From contig JBILHQ010000127.1 of the NCBI GenBank assembly GCA_044350415.1, positions 1-18,324 on the forward strand: a stretch of DNA of 18,324 nucleotides, read 5' to 3'. Below the pieces are notes generated by a model. That model made no database searches, was not told the origin of the DNA, and was given only the letters and a program-made list of their open reading frames with translations. Source of the DNA: M3007 sp044350415 (GTDB taxonomy: Bacteria > Bacteroidota > Bacteroidia > Chitinophagales > Saprospiraceae). Positions 6,967 to 14,127 of the stretch are shown here, piece by piece (position 1 is the stretch's first letter; the number at the start of each line of letters is the position of its first letter). The translations under genes and the position numbers were made by a program.

Positions 6967-7827
6967 ATGATGAAGCAAGTATTGTATTTTATGATTTTAT
7001 TATCTGCTACACTGCCCATGCAGGCGATGGCGCAGGATGCTCCCATTTTCCCAAAAGGGGAAAAATCTCCGAATGTTCATCACACCGGAAATGTTTGGCT
7101 CAATGAATTAAATCACCCGGACAGTATCTTTAATTTCAGTATTTCCGTCGCGACCTTTGACGCTGGTGCAATATTGGATTGGCACACGCATCCAAGCGGG
7201 CAAATATTGCTTATTACGGCAGGTATCGGCTATTATCAGGAAAAAGGCAAACCGAAACAAACTTTTCATAAAGGGGAAGTAATCAAGTGCCTTCCCGGTG
7301 TGGAGCATTGGCACGGCGCAACGCCGGAAAGCGGCTTTACTTATCTGGCCACAACACCCACTCAAAAAGGAAAGACAGTATGGTTGCAAAAAGTAACCGA
7401 TGAGGAATATTATGGCAAAAAACCTCCTGCTATAAACAACACGAATACGGAGCAGGAAATCATCAATCTCTCCAAGGACAAATGGCAATGGATGGCAGAC
7501 AAAAATGTAGATAAGCTGTCTTTACTCTTCCACGATGAGTCAAAGTTTGTCCACATGGGTGGCACCTGGAAAAAGAAGGAGGAGATCGATATCATTAAAA
7601 CAGGAAGCATCTGGTACAAAAAAGCGGATGTTCATGACGTTGCAGTAGAAATTGTTGACGATATTGCCGTACTTTGGAACCGAATTACACTGACGGCTAT
7701 GGTTCGGGACAATGAAGTAGTGACTGAATTTACAGTTACTGAAGTATATAAAAAGCAAGGGAACGATTGGAAACTGTTAGCCCTGACATTCAGCAGTGTA
7801 AGGGACACGCATCAAATTGCACATTGA
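6967..7827 (+). CDS. Secreted cupin fused to a SnoaL/DUF4440-like domain
   Basis: The protein has 286 residues. Residues 1-22 (MMKQVLYFMILLSATLPMQA and following MAQ) form a signal peptide. The cupin domain spans about 35-135. Motif 1 contains DWHTHPSGQ with His73, His75 and Gln79 (Gln replaces the usual Glu). Motif 2 contains PGVEHWHG with His114 and His116. These are likely metal ligands. Residues about 160-286 (EQEIINLSKDKWQWMADKN through VTEVYKKQGNDWKLLALTFS) look like a SnoaL/DUF4440 NTF2-like domain, which often binds small hydrophobic ligands or acts as an isomerase or hydrolase. The gene is first in the set divergent from araC and 68 nt from the [2Fe-2S] subunit. It may handle substrate or product of the hydroxylase. 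Exact activity is unknown. Confidence 0.85.
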   Translation: MMKQVLYFMILLSATLPMQAMAQDAPIFPKGEKSPNVHHTGNVWLNELNHPDSIFNFSISVATFDAGAILDWHTHPSGQILLITAGIGYYQEKGKPKQTFHKGEVIKCLPGVEHWHGATPESGFTYLATTPTQKGKTVWLQKVTDEEYYGKKPPAINNTNTEQEIINLSKDKWQWMADKNVDKLSLLFHDESKFVHMGGTWKKKEEIDIIKTGSIWYKKADVHDVAVEIVDDIAVLWNRITLTAMVRDNEVVTEFTVTEVYKKQGNDWKLLALTFSSVRDTHQIAH

Positions 7828-7829
7828 AA

Positions 7830-7870
7830 TTGTTGCGGTGGGTCTGGCTCGGCTGATCCCACCGCAACAA
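7830..7870 (+). other. Stem-loop between cupin gene and [2Fe-2S] subunit gene
   Basis: A perfect 13-bp GC-rich inverted repeat (7830-7842 against 7858-7870) has a 15-nt loop. It starts just after the cupin stop codon. No T-run follows on the plus strand, so it is not a standard intrinsic terminator. It could be an attenuator, a processing or stabilising hairpin that sets different levels for the cupin and the hydroxylase subunits, or a weak terminator. Confidence 0.7.
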
Positions 7871-7895
7871 CTCTAATATTCAAAACTTCAACACT

Positions 7896-8351
7896 ATGGC
7901 AAAATATAATTTAAAAATAAACGGCAAAACCTTCAAAGTGGATGTTGATTCCACGACACCGCTGCTTTGGGTTTTGCGTGATCATCTCGACTTGCCAGGT
8001 ACAAAGTATGGTTGCGGTATAGCTCAATGCGGTGCTTGCACGGTTCATTTAGACGGTGCGGCGACCCGTTCTTGTGTGCTGCCCGTTTCGGCTGTGGGAA
8101 AATCAGCAATTACGACTATCGAAGGCTTGTCCGAAAAAGGTGACCATCCTGTGCAAAAAGCGTGGTTGGAGCATGATGTGGCACAATGCGGTTACTGTCA
8201 ATCAGGTCAAATTATGAGTGCGGCAGCTTTGCTCAAAGCCAATCCAAAGCCAAGTGATGAAGATATTGAAAATTTTATGAGTGGTAATATTTGTCGTTGC
8301 GGCACCTATTTGAGGATAAAAGAAGCGATAAAATTGGCAAGCAGCCACTAA
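7896..8351 (+). CDS. (2Fe-2S)-binding small subunit of a molybdenum hydroxylase (IorA-like)
   Basis: The protein has 151 residues, the normal length for the small subunit of xanthine dehydrogenase/isoquinoline 1-oxidoreductase enzymes. A plant-ferredoxin-type cluster is bound by Cys40, Cys45, Cys48 and Cys60 (CGIAQCGACTVHLDG then RSC). A second cluster is bound by Cys98, Cys101, Cys133 and Cys135 (CGYCQSGQ and CRCG). The two clusters pass electrons from the molybdenum site in the large subunit to an acceptor. There is no signal peptide, so it is probably exported in complex with the Tat-bearing large subunit. The large subunit follows after 36 nt. No FAD subunit is present, as in IorAB-type enzymes. 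Confidence 0.95.
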   Translation: MAKYNLKINGKTFKVDVDSTTPLLWVLRDHLDLPGTKYGCGIAQCGACTVHLDGAATRSCVLPVSAVGKSAITTIEGLSEKGDHPVQKAWLEHDVAQCGYCQSGQIMSAAALLKANPKPSDEDIENFMSGNICRCGTYLRIKEAIKLASSH

Positions 8352-8387
8352 ACAACTCCTGTTTTTCCAAAAATTAGATTTTGAAAA

Positions 8388-10700
8388 ATGATGAAAAATA
8401 AAAATAAAAAATCAGGCACTGATAAAGCCTTCGCTGCGGATTTGGGGACTGATGCCGGGGCAGTATCCCGCCGTACCTTCTTAAAAGCCTCCGTACTTTC
8501 GGGCGGTGGCTTAATGCTCAGTTTTACCTGGCTATCCAGTTTCAAGCCAATTGATAAAATGGCTGAACTGAACCTGCCGGAGCAATGGAATTACCTGAAC
8601 GGCTATATTCAGATAACGCCCGATAATATAGTCAAAATCTTTTGTCCGAACCCTGAATTCGGGCAAAATGTCATGACTTCGCTACCGATGATAGTAGCAG
8701 AAGAGCTAGATGTGGATTGGAAAAATGTGGTGGTTGAAATGGGTCCGCATGACAATGTGAAATTAGGCCCACAATTTACAGGTGGGAGTAATTCAGTAAG
8801 AATGTATTGGACGCCATTGAGAAATGCGGGAGCATCGGCAAGACAAATGCTCATCGAAGCGGCTGCTCAGACCTGGGGTGTTCCGGCAAGTGAAATTACC
8901 ACTAAAGAAGGGGTAATATCTCATTCAACCGGAAAATCGGCAACATACGGCGAAATGGCCAGTGCCGCAGCGGCCGTGGCTGTTCCGAAAGATGTGAAGT
9001 TGAAATCCGTCAAAGATTTTACGATTGTAAGAAATTCAAAGAAAAACACAGAAGGCCTGAAAATAGTTACAGGAAAACCCCTTTTTGGACTGGATTATCG
9101 CCAGGAAGGAATGAAAATCGCCATGATTGAGCACCCACCTGCTTTTGGCATGAAACTAAAATCATTTGATGCTGCTCAAGCACTCAAAATGCCGGGCATT
9201 AAAGATATTTTTAGTTTTAAATTATATGAAGATGATTTCGAGCAAGGCGGTTTTGATACCCGTACATTCAACGATGTACTGGTAGTGGTGGGTGATACCA
9301 CCTGGGAGGTGATGAGTGCGCGCACAAAACTAAAAACAGCATGGGAGCCCATCAGCGAAACCAAAGACACAATTGTTGGTCGGAGAGGAGAAAAAAAAGC
9401 GGTTGTCGTTCCTGCCGGGCTTGAAAGTACAAGTTCGCACCTTGAAAAAATGGCTGAATACTCAAAAGGTACAGCACAACAATTAAGAAAAGACGGTGAC
9501 CCGGAAATGGCTTTCAAAAACGCCGTACAGATTATCGAACGTACCTATCATGCTCCGTTTTTGGCGCACAACTGCATGGAGCCGATTAACTTCTTCGCGC
9601 ATGTTACAGATGAAAACGCCCTGTTGGCAGGACCTTTGCAAGCACCCGGTTGGATAGAACCCACGCTTTCAAAAATTTTAAATCTGCCGGTCGAAAAAAT
9701 TGAAATTCAGATGACCCGCATGGGTGGTGGCTTTGGTCGCAGAGCGTATGGACATTATCTTACAGAAGCGGCGCTGATCTCTCAAAAAGTAAAATCCCCC
9801 ATCAAACTTATATACACTCGTGAAGACGATATGACCTATGGTATATATCGCCCGATGTACACAGCAACCTATCGTGCCGCCCTTGATGCGGGTAAAAATT
9901 TGATTGGTTTTCACATAAAAGGGGGCGGTATTCCCGAACACCCGATTCACCCCAACCGTTTCCCTGCGGGAGCAGTAGATAATTATCTGGCAGAAGGTTG
10001 GGAAATCCCTTCCAATATTACAGTTGGGGCATTCCGTGCGCCACGTTCCAATTTTAATGCAGCGGCCGAACAATCTTTCCTCGATGAAGTGGCCGAGGCT
10101 ATGGGAAAAGATCCGATAGATTTGCGCCTGGAATTGTTACAGCGCGCTAAAACAAACCCTGTTGGCGAAAAAAACGATTATAACGCAGACAGGTATGCAG
10201 GCGTTCTGGAATTGTTGAAAGAAAAGTCGGGGTGGGGCAAACCTGAAAATAGTGACAAAAAACGTGGTATAGCAGCGTATTTCTGCCATAACTCGTATGC
10301 AGGCCATGTGGTTGATATGATTATTCGGGACGGAGAGCCATATGTGGAACACGTAACGAGTGCCATTGATTGTGGTGTGGTCATCAACCCCGATGCCGCT
10401 ATAAATATGGTACAAGGAGCTGTTGTTGATGGAATTGGAAACGCTTTTTATGGTGCTTTAACCCTTAAGGATGGTGCTGCCGAACAGCGTAATTTTCATA
10501 ATTATCGTATCATTCGACACCACGAAGCACCCCAAAAAATAGCAGTGCATTTCATTCAAAACGATGTTGACCCAACGGGCCTGGGCGAGCCGCCCTTCCC
10601 CCCCGTTTTTGGAGCGGTAGCAAATGCGTTGTATAAGGTAACCGGCAAGCGGCAATACAGGCAACCGTTCATGGTTGAAACGCCGGATTCGCAAAGGTGA
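8388..10700 (+). CDS. Xanthine dehydrogenase family molybdopterin-binding large subunit (IorB-like)
   Basis: The protein has 770 residues, typical of IorB-type large subunits that carry the molybdopterin cofactor and hydroxylate N-heterocycles or oxidise aldehydes with water as oxygen donor. Residues about 28-50 hold a Tat signal, SRRTFLKASVLSGGG, pointing to folded export to the periplasm. HAPFLAHNCMEPINFFA and MTRMGGGFGRRAYG (GGGFGRR at 446-452) are family motifs of the cofactor domain. GLGEPPFPP near the C-terminus contains Glu734, the position expected for the catalytic base. The electron acceptor, often a cytochrome c subunit, and the XdhC-type maturation factor are not in the window. 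The substrate is unknown. The stop codon is two bases before a 36-bp direct repeat. Confidence 0.94.
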   Translation: MMKNKNKKSGTDKAFAADLGTDAGAVSRRTFLKASVLSGGGLMLSFTWLSSFKPIDKMAELNLPEQWNYLNGYIQITPDNIVKIFCPNPEFGQNVMTSLPMIVAEELDVDWKNVVVEMGPHDNVKLGPQFTGGSNSVRMYWTPLRNAGASARQMLIEAAAQTWGVPASEITTKEGVISHSTGKSATYGEMASAAAAVAVPKDVKLKSVKDFTIVRNSKKNTEGLKIVTGKPLFGLDYRQEGMKIAMIEHPPAFGMKLKSFDAAQALKMPGIKDIFSFKLYEDDFEQGGFDTRTFNDVLVVVGDTTWEVMSARTKLKTAWEPISETKDTIVGRRGEKKAVVVPAGLESTSSHLEKMAEYSKGTAQQLRKDGDPEMAFKNAVQIIERTYHAPFLAHNCMEPINFFAHVTDENALLAGPLQAPGWIEPTLSKILNLPVEKIEIQMTRMGGGFGRRAYGHYLTEAALISQKVKSPIKLIYTREDDMTYGIYRPMYTATYRAALDAGKNLIGFHIKGGGIPEHPIHPNRFPAGAVDNYLAEGWEIPSNITVGAFRAPRSNFNAAAEQSFLDEVAEAMGKDPIDLRLELLQRAKTNPVGEKNDYNADRYAGVLELLKEKSGWGKPENSDKKRGIAAYFCHNSYAGHVVDMIIRDGEPYVEHVTSAIDCGVVINPDAAINMVQGAVVDGIGNAFYGALTLKDGAAEQRNFHNYRIIRHHEAPQKIAVHFIQNDVDPTGLGEPPFPPVFGAVANALYKVTGKRQYRQPFMVETPDSQR

Positions 10701-10702
10701 GG

Positions 10703-10817
10703 GATTGGATGCCAGCCTGACCGTCAATGCAATCAAAGTCTTGTTAATCCACATACCCAGAAGTTATTTGCTTCTGGTAGTGATTGGATGCCAGCCTGAC
10801 CGTCAATGCAATCAAAG
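10703..10817. repeat. Two perfect 36-bp direct repeats with a 43-nt spacer
   Basis: The copies at 10703-10738 and 10782-10817 are identical over 36 bp. Each begins GATTG and has CAATC near its end (a weak terminal dyad). The 43-nt spacer contains its own 7-bp hairpin, CCAGAAG (10757-10763) against CTTCTGG (10771-10777). The first copy starts right after the stop codon of the hydroxylase large subunit. The rest of the 321-nt stretch 10701-11021 holds a hairpin at 10827-10874 and the tRNA terminator. I see no gene there. This could be a tandem intergenic repeat, a residual insertion duplication, or less likely a minimal CRISPR-like unit. No cas genes are in the window. Confidence 0.85.
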
Positions 10818-10826
10818 AGGTGCTGT

Positions 10827-10874
10827 TTCCGGTCATAAGTACTGCCCAACAACAGGCAAACAAAACGACCGGAA
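10827..10874. repeat. Short inverted repeat downstream of the hydroxylase operon
   Basis: An 8-bp perfect inverted repeat, TTCCGGTC (10827-10834) against GACCGGAA (10867-10874), is separated by 32 nt that contain a smaller TGCC/GGCA pairing. It may fold into the 3' end of the hydroxylase transcript. No T-run follows, so it is not a canonical terminator. Confidence 0.45.
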
Positions 10875-10972
10875 CCGTAAAATAGAGTTGTTACATTTTG
10901 AAAGAGAGCAAAGATTAAATTACAGCAACAGTTTTCATTTTTTTTAAACTTCCGGAAAGTTTGCAGGCAAAT

Positions 10973-11010
10973 AAAAAACGGCTCACACAGTGTTACCTGT
11001 ATAAGCCGTT
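10973..11010 (-). terminator. Rho-independent terminator of tRNA-Lys
   Basis: Read on the minus strand, AACGGCT and AGCCGTT (11004-11010 and 10977-10983) form a 7-bp stem. A further ACAG/CTGT pairing lies inside, and a run of six T (10973-10978) begins at the base of the stem. It lies 12 nt after the 3' end of the tRNA and fits termination of that transcript. Confidence 0.8.
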
Positions 11011-11021
11011 GAAAATCAATG

Positions 11022-11094
11022 TGACCTCGATGGGATTCGAACCCATGACTCCTTGATTAAAAGTCAAGTGCTCTACCAGCTGAGCTACGAGATC
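11022..11094 (-). tRNA. tRNA-Lys (anticodon TTT)
   Basis: The 73-nt cloverleaf folds fully. The acceptor GATCTCG pairs with CGAGGTC (one T-G wobble). The D stem is GCTC/GAGC, and the anticodon stem CTTGA/TCAAG encloses loop CTTTTAA with anticodon TTT. The variable loop is GAGTC, and the T arm ATGGG-TTCGAAT-CCCAT is standard. The discriminator base is A. CCA is not encoded (CAT follows), so it is added after transcription. A TACCTTTG promoter element lies upstream and an intrinsic terminator downstream, so it appears to be a single-gene transcript. Confidence 0.98.
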
Positions 11095-11132
11095 ATCCCC
11101 ACTTTCATGGTGAGGCTTCTTGAAAAGCGGGG

Positions 11133-11140
11133 CAAAGGTA
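11133..11140 (-). promoter_or_regulatory. -7 promoter element of tRNA-Lys (TACCTTTG)
   Basis: TACCTTTG on the minus strand is a perfect TAnnTTTG match, 38 nt upstream of the mature tRNA 5' end, leaving a short 5' leader for RNase P removal. It lies in the 266-nt spacer between the tRNA and rbfA. Confidence 0.6.
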
Positions 11141-11332
11141 CGACGGGAATTAGGTACCGTCCTAATTTTTTTTAAGAATTATATAAAATAAATTGAAAAA
11201 GGTTTTTGGGGAACTATTTGAAACCAGAATTGGCTAGACAATAGGGCACATGGGAAAGTGGTTAATTAACTTTGTTCAAAGATGTAGAGGGAAGTCAAAA
11301 AGGTGCGCTGATGATGTTTAATTTATTCTGTG

Positions 11333-11340
11333 TACCTTTG
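11333..11340 (+). promoter_or_regulatory. -7 promoter element of rbfA (TACCTTTG)
   Basis: A perfect TAnnTTTG match ends 20 nt before the rbfA ATG, the same octamer seen upstream of tRNA-Lys and the EamA gene. It predicts a leader of about 10-15 nt. Confidence 0.55.
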
Positions 11341-11360
11341 TAACCTAGATTGACTTGAAT

Positions 11361-11726
11361 ATGGAAAGTAAAAGACAGAAACAAGTGGGTGAGTTGCTCC
11401 GCAGGGACTTTGGCATGATTCTGACCGAAGAAGGGAGTATCATTTATGGCCGCGATAAATTAGTCACTGTTGCTCATGTGCAAATGACACCGGACTTACT
11501 CATTGCCAATATTTATATCAGCGTATATGGCACTGATTTGAAACAGGAAGTAATTGAAGTAATTGAAGAAAATTATCCCCGGCTTCATCAGGCCTTAGTC
11601 AAAAAAATGGGGAAACAAATGCGGCGTATGCCCGAACTTAAATTCCATCTTGACGATACCGTCGATGAAATGTACCGTGTGGCAGAACTGCTTAACAGGG
11701 TAGGAAAGGAAGATCAGGACAAGTGA
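11361..11726 (+). CDS. rbfA: 30S ribosome-binding factor A
   Basis: The protein has 121 residues starting at the ATG at 11361 (MESKRQKQVGELLRRDFGMIL). A TTG two codons upstream is also in frame but less likely. Conserved RbfA features are the N-terminal KQVGELLRRDFGMIL helix, the KH-type core (VTVAHVQMTPDLLIANIYISVYG), and MRRMPELKFHLDDTVDEMYRVAELL. RbfA assists maturation of the 30S subunit by acting on the 5' end of 16S rRNA. The last 13 bp overlap the 3' end of hemA on the opposite strand. Confidence 0.95.
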   Translation: MESKRQKQVGELLRRDFGMILTEEGSIIYGRDKLVTVAHVQMTPDLLIANIYISVYGTDLKQEVIEVIEENYPRLHQALVKKMGKQMRRMPELKFHLDDTVDEMYRVAELLNRVGKEDQDK

Positions 11727-13000
11727 TTTTGATTTACGGTTGATTCGATTGATTTAACCCTGTTATTTCGCGCCATTTTTTGAGCGATACTTTTCATGGT
11801 CTTTACCGGAATTGATACACATTTTTTTTCCATATAACCCATCATTTCAAATAAAAGGTCCTGAGCGGCTGGGTCAAGTGCTGCAATTCTTTCATTGAAA
11901 ACCGTTGTAATGGCATGTTCCTTCACCGATTTGATCGCCTCAATCATAGGGGAAAGCGAGCGCTCTACCTGACGGTCGTGCCAAATATAGCGGAATCCTT
12001 CAAGGCGGTCTGAAATGAGGTGTTCTGCCTGCTGTCGGGCACATTCCCGGTAAGCTAGGTGGTCTTTTGCGGTGTCACGCAGACCTTCTATTTCAATAAA
12101 ATGGACAGGGTACTGCGAAGGAATAAGGAGATCCACGTTATTCGGCACTGAAAAATCCACGATCATTTTTTCTTGATGGATGCCTGTAAAATGCTGGTAT
12201 ATTGCCGGTGTTAAAACGGGATTGATAGCCCCTGTGCAGACCACCATGGCGTCAAAATGCGCGGCGAACTGCGGCAAGCTACTCAGAGGACGTGCTTCGC
12301 CTTGTGAAAACAACGCAGCGAGGTCTATTGCCTTTTGCAGTGTACGGTTAAATATGGTAACGTGTTGAAAACCGTCTTTAATTAAAAATTTGCAGAGCAG
12401 TGCATTGGTGGCTCCTGCGCCTACCAAAACAACATGGTGTTCCGGAGTAATGCCCTTTTTGCGCATTTCCCCATACCCCAGCGCCACGATGGAAAGGGCT
12501 TTTTCGCCGATGCCGGTATCATTAAACACGAGTTTGGATACTTCAATGGCCTGCGTCATCAGCAATCGGAAATGATCGCCGGTGAGTCCCCAATTGCGGC
12601 AACGCTCATAAGATTCGCGCAACTGCCGAATGATTTCGCGCTCCCCCACCACCAGGCTGTCCATCGCTGAAGCAACTTCAAAAACATGACGTACAGCATC
12701 GCCCCCATTCAATATCTGAAATTTCGCACCAGCAGACGCTGCCTGTTGCGCATTAAGCTCCGGACGCATCAGAACAGCCAAATTGGAACGCAACAGGGCC
12801 AGATCGGCGGTTTCCTGGGTATAAAAACCAATCATAATCCTGTTACAGGTAGAGAGAAAAAACAGTTCTTCCCAACCAAAAAAATCTTTTACCGCATACA
12901 AACGAGCAGACAACTCCGCTGGGTCCGGGACCACACGGCCTATCTCATCAAGAGTAGAAGTGCGGTGCGTAAGGGTAACAATATGATATCCTTTGAGCAT
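11714..13000 (-). CDS. hemA: Glutamyl-tRNA reductase
   Basis: The protein has 428 residues, the usual length. It reduces glutamyl-tRNA(Glu) to glutamate-1-semialdehyde with NADPH, the first committed step of C5 porphyrin synthesis. The N-terminal domain contains FLSTCNR with the catalytic Cys52, and ASAMDSLVVGEREIIRQLRE is the family signature. The NADPH-binding Rossmann segment is HHVVLVGAGATNALLCKFL (about 187-205), followed by VTIFNRT. The C-terminal helical region forms the dimer. The 3' end overlaps rbfA by 13 bp in convergent orientation. Other heme genes are not adjacent in the window. A TATCTTTG promoter element lies upstream. Confidence 0.96.
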   Translation of the reverse strand: MLKGYHIVTLTHRTSTLDEIGRVVPDPAELSARLYAVKDFFGWEELFFLSTCNRIMIGFYTQETADLALLRSNLAVLMRPELNAQQAASAGAKFQILNGGDAVRHVFEVASAMDSLVVGEREIIRQLRESYERCRNWGLTGDHFRLLMTQAIEVSKLVFNDTGIGEKALSIVALGYGEMRKKGITPEHHVVLVGAGATNALLCKFLIKDGFQHVTIFNRTLQKAIDLAALFSQGEARPLSSLPQFAAHFDAMVVCTGAINPVLTPAIYQHFTGIHQEKMIVDFSVPNNVDLLIPSQYPVHFIEIEGLRDTAKDHLAYRECARQQAEHLISDRLEGFRYIWHDRQVERSLSPMIEAIKSVKEHAITTVFNERIAALDPAAQDLLFEMMGYMEKKCVSIPVKTMKSIAQKMARNNRVKSIESTVNQNHLS

Positions 13001-13037
13001 AATACAAGTAATATTAGAAGACTGTTTTTAAGGCCCA

Positions 13038-13045
13038 CAAAGATA
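13038..13045 (-). promoter_or_regulatory. -7 promoter element of hemA (TATCTTTG)
   Basis: A perfect TAnnTTTG match on the minus strand, 37 nt upstream of the hemA start codon. A clear -33 element is not seen. Confidence 0.5.
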
Positions 13046-13159
13046 TTTCTAAGCACAGCGTAATATTGTCACCTGATTGTCAAGGCATTACGACTGGTTT
13101 AATTTGGAAATAGTCCAGATAAGCAATTAAAAGGTCAGTCCAAACATACTTCAATAACA

Positions 13160-13167
13160 TACCTTTG
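13160..13167 (+). promoter_or_regulatory. -7 promoter element of the EamA transporter gene (TACCTTTG)
   Basis: A perfect TAnnTTTG octamer ends only 5 nt before the ATG at 13173. With a start site a few bases downstream of the element, the mRNA would be leaderless or almost so. No Shine-Dalgarno sequence is present, which agrees. Confidence 0.5.
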
Positions 13168-13172
13168 CTGTT

Positions 13173-14057
13173 ATGACAGAGAAACAACGCGCTTATCTGG
13201 CGCTTCATTTTTGTGTATTAGTGTGGGGTTTTACCGCTATTTTAGGTAAGTTCATTCAATTAAATGCTGTTTCATTAGTTTGGTGGCGTGTACTGTTGTG
13301 CTGGACTGTATTGATAGGGATGGTATCAAAAGACCAATGGGCAGCCATGACCCGGGCGAAAATGTACCGGCTGACGGGTATTGGAATGATGGTAGGGGTT
13401 CATTGGCTTTGTTTTTACGGTGCCGTGAAATTGTCGAATGCATCGGTAGCGGTGGCTACCATGGCCACCACAGCATTTTTTGCCGCATTAACAGAACCAT
13501 TTATTCTTCGTCAACCCGTCAAATGGTACGAACTGATGCTGGGCATTTTGATTCTTCCCGGGGTAGCACTTATTGTGGGCGACCTTGACTGGCAGATGCG
13601 TTGGGGATTTGCGGTTGGAACCATCGGTGCGTTACTAGCGGCGGTATTCAGCACCCTGAATAAAAGGGAAATAAACCTGGAGCCGACTCCCCCATTTATT
13701 ATGAGTTTCTTTGAACTCTTTGGCGGCTGGTTAATCACCAGTGCAGTATTACTTTTTCTTCAGCCTGGCTGGGATTCTTTGATTCCGCAGGGTTATGATT
13801 GGATATACCTGCCACTTCTGGCATTTGTATGTACTTTATTGCCTTACAATTTGTCACTGCTGGCCATGCGCCATATTTCCGCTTTTGCCACTAATCTTAC
13901 CATTAATCTGGAGCCTGTTTACGGGGTACTACTGGCCATTGTATTTTTTCGGGAAGACAAAGGATTACGGCCTGATTTTTATTGGGGCGTCCTTCTGATT
14001 TTATTGGCCGTATTCAGTCATCCGTTTATCAAAAACCGGTTTGAGCGGGTTAGTTAA
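13173..14057 (+). CDS. EamA/DMT family transporter
   Basis: The protein has 294 residues with about ten hydrophobic segments, made of two EamA repeats (about 8-140 and 150-285). Sequence such as LHFCVLVWGFTAILGKFI at the N-terminus and VSLVWWRVLL, SVAVATMATTAFFAALTEPF and NLTINLEPVYGVLLAIVFF are typical of drug/metabolite exporters in the inner membrane. Substrates of such transporters range from amino acids to metabolites and cannot be predicted here. The gene appears monocistronic: hemA is divergent upstream and a perfect palindrome lies 12 nt downstream. Confidence 0.92.
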   Translation: MTEKQRAYLALHFCVLVWGFTAILGKFIQLNAVSLVWWRVLLCWTVLIGMVSKDQWAAMTRAKMYRLTGIGMMVGVHWLCFYGAVKLSNASVAVATMATTAFFAALTEPFILRQPVKWYELMLGILILPGVALIVGDLDWQMRWGFAVGTIGALLAAVFSTLNKREINLEPTPPFIMSFFELFGGWLITSAVLLFLQPGWDSLIPQGYDWIYLPLLAFVCTLLPYNLSLLAMRHISAFATNLTINLEPVYGVLLAIVFFREDKGLRPDFYWGVLLILLAVFSHPFIKNRFERVS

Positions 14058-14069
14058 TTTAGTCCAAGG

Positions 14070-14127
14070 TTTTTTAACCGTACACTTTTTTTCAGCCTTG
14101 GCTGAAAAAAAGTGTACGGTTAAAAAA
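14070..14127. repeat. Perfect 28-bp palindromic inverted repeat
   Basis: The arms 14070-14097 and 14100-14127 are perfect reverse complements with a 2-nt loop (TT). Each arm contains ACCGTACAC and a run of seven T or A. The repeat sits between the end of the EamA gene and a truncated Crp/Fnr fragment. The stem base is T6/A6, so no free T-run follows it on either strand, unlike a standard terminator. It may still act as a bidirectional terminator in RNA, or mark a rearrangement junction. Confidence 0.9.

Noticed and set aside
10703..10817. CRISPR array
   Set aside because: Only two repeats and one spacer, the spacer contains its own hairpin, and no cas gene is in the window. Kept as a direct repeat and a finding.
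10675..10947. A 90-codon plus-strand open frame after the hydroxylase large subunit
   Set aside because: It overlaps the real gene's 3' end and runs through the direct repeats; the same DNA is read in two frames without any family resemblance.
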